Positions 10,207 to 11,090 of a DNA stretch of 11,090 bases are shown piece by piece. The notes under the pieces are model-generated. The model saw nothing but the letters and a program-made list of their open reading frames with translations. It was not told the DNA's origin and ran no database searches. The position numbers and the translations under genes were made by a program. Source of the DNA: an uncultured Acidobacteriota bacterium (lineage in GTDB: Bacteria; Acidobacteriota; Blastocatellia; RBC074); assembly GCA_937967285.1 (NCBI GenBank), contig CALBSU010000615.1:1-11090 (forward strand). Direction: 5' to 3'. How positions within the stretch are numbered: the stretch's first letter is position 1; each line of letters opens with the position of its first letter.

Positions 10207-11090
10207 ATGAAGATAAAAATCACCAATACACGAATCGCACTGATAATGATCCTGATTGCGGCGGGAGTTGTGGGGATCTGGTATCTGTATCTGCGTGAAG
10301 GCGACGGGACGACGGGATACATGACGGGTCGGGTAACGAAAGGCAACATCAGAAACACAGTCGGAGCCACGGGGACTCTGCAGGCGGTAACGACGGTCCA
10401 GGTCGGGTCGCAGGTTTCGGGAACGATCCAGGCGCTTTACGCCGACTTCAACAGCGAGGTCAGGAAAGGACAGGTGATAGCGCAGCTCGATCCGGCGATC
10501 TTCCAGGCCCAGGTCAGGCAGGCGCGGGCGAATCTGGAGCAGTCGCGGGCTGATCTGACCGATGCCAGGGCGAAACTGACGGCGGCGCAGGCAGCGGTCG
10601 AGAACCAGCGGGCCGGCGTTTCAGGGGCGGACGCCAATCTGGCGGCGCTCAAGGCGCAACTCGACGATGCGCAGAGTTTTTACAGGCGGCAGGAAGAGCT
10701 GGCCGAGAACGGAATCATATCGAATCGCGAACTGGAGCTTGCCCGGACGACTTATCAATCGGCCAGGGCGCGGTACGATCAGGCGAAGGCCCAGCTCGAA
10801 CAGGCCCGCCTCAGCGAGCGGACATCGGCCGGCGCCGGGCTGGAGCAGGCCCGGGCTCAGGTCGAGATGTCCCAGGCCAGAATCAAACAGACTACGGCGT
10901 CGCTCGAACTGGCCGAAGCAAATCTGAGCCACACGACGATCCGCTCGCCGATCGACGGCGTGGTCGTGCTGCGCAATGTCGATGTCGGGCAGACGGTGGC
11001 CGCCAGCCTGCAGGCGCCTACGCTCTTCACGATCGCCAACGACCTGACGCAGATGCAGGTGATCGCGAATATCGACGAAGCCGACATCGG
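10207..11090 (+). CDS. MacA/HlyD-family periplasmic adaptor (membrane fusion protein), C-terminal part missing
   Basis: The frame is open from the ATG at 10207 to the window end (294 codons plus two bases). GGGGAGG five bases upstream supports the start. Residues 1-29 contain a membrane anchor (ALIMILIAAGVVGIWYLYL). Next come the first half of the lipoyl/biotinyl-like hairpin (VGSQVSGTIQALYADFNSEV, then VRKGQVIAQLD at 85-95) and a long Ala/Gln/Arg-rich coiled-coil hairpin at about 99-240. The second lipoyl half follows (TTIRSPIDGVVVLRNVDVGQ, 243-262), then the start of the beta-barrel (APTLFTIANDLTQMQVIANI). This order is diagnostic of adaptors joining an inner-membrane pump to an outer-membrane channel. 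The coiled-coil style and the IDEADIG end fit MacA-type adaptors, which work with an ABC permease, so an ATPase/permease pair is expected downstream. It is driven by the sigma-54 promoter. Confidence 0.9.
   Translation, partial: MKIKITNTRIALIMILIAAGVVGIWYLYLREGDGTTGYMTGRVTKGNIRNTVGATGTLQAVTTVQVGSQVSGTIQALYADFNSEVRKGQVIAQLDPAIFQAQVRQARANLEQSRADLTDARAKLTAAQAAVENQRAGVSGADANLAALKAQLDDAQSFYRRQEELAENGIISNRELELARTTYQSARARYDQAKAQLEQARLSERTSAGAGLEQARAQVEMSQARIKQTTASLELAEANLSHTTIRSPIDGVVVLRNVDVGQTVAASLQAPTLFTIANDLTQMQVIANIDEADI

Overview
The window looks like ordinary bacterial chromosome, GC-rich by eye, from an environmental Gram-negative-type lineage. The mix is a transmembrane Ser/Thr kinase paired with a secreted SUMF1-domain protein, an ECF sigma factor with a zinc-finger/FecR anti-sigma protein, a Tat-exported PhoD phosphatase, BNR-repeat and fibronectin-like exported proteins, and a MacA-type adaptor behind a sigma-54 promoter. 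It would fit Acidobacteriota or a related uncultured phylum. This placement is inferred from gene content; there is no rRNA or marker gene here. I see no tRNA, rRNA, CRISPR array, transposase or phage gene.

Layout. Positions 1-1037 (minus strand) hold two exported-protein genes read leftward: a small fibronectin-like protein, then a BNR/Asp-box protein that runs off the left edge. A sigma-70-like promoter candidate lies upstream of them. Positions 1186-2334 (plus) encode a DUF819 integral membrane protein, and 2451-4001 (plus) a PhoD-family phosphatase with a twin-arginine signal. This pair converges, with only 8 bases between, on a minus-strand operon at 4010-7039. There a PknB-type kinase with one membrane span and an outer DUF4384-like region is followed 15 bases later by an exported SUMF1-domain protein.

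Positions 7040-7498 are a 459-base non-coding divergent region. It contains a 44-base nested inverted repeat in the kinase leader and several small palindromes in an AT-rich stretch. Positions 7499-9987 (plus) form a three-gene operon: ECF sigma factor, anti-sigma/FecR protein (ATGA overlap), and a secreted protein of unknown function (15-base gap). It is closed by a perfect 11-bp hairpin at 10002-10029. A sigma-54 promoter (TGGCACG-N4-TTGCT, 10162-10177) then drives a periplasmic adaptor gene starting at 10207, which runs off the right edge. That gene lacks a stop inside the window.

How the genes work together. The middle of the window is dominated by signal transduction across the membrane: a kinase/SUMF pair and an ECF/anti-sigma cell-surface signalling operon, transcribed divergently from a shared region. 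The right edge starts an efflux or export operon under separate, activator-dependent sigma-54 control. I found no clearly new defence or mobile system. The most notable signals are the sigma-54 promoter, the kinase-SUMF pair with an altered cysteine site, the nested hairpin, and the sigma/anti-sigma operon with its uncharacterised secreted third member.
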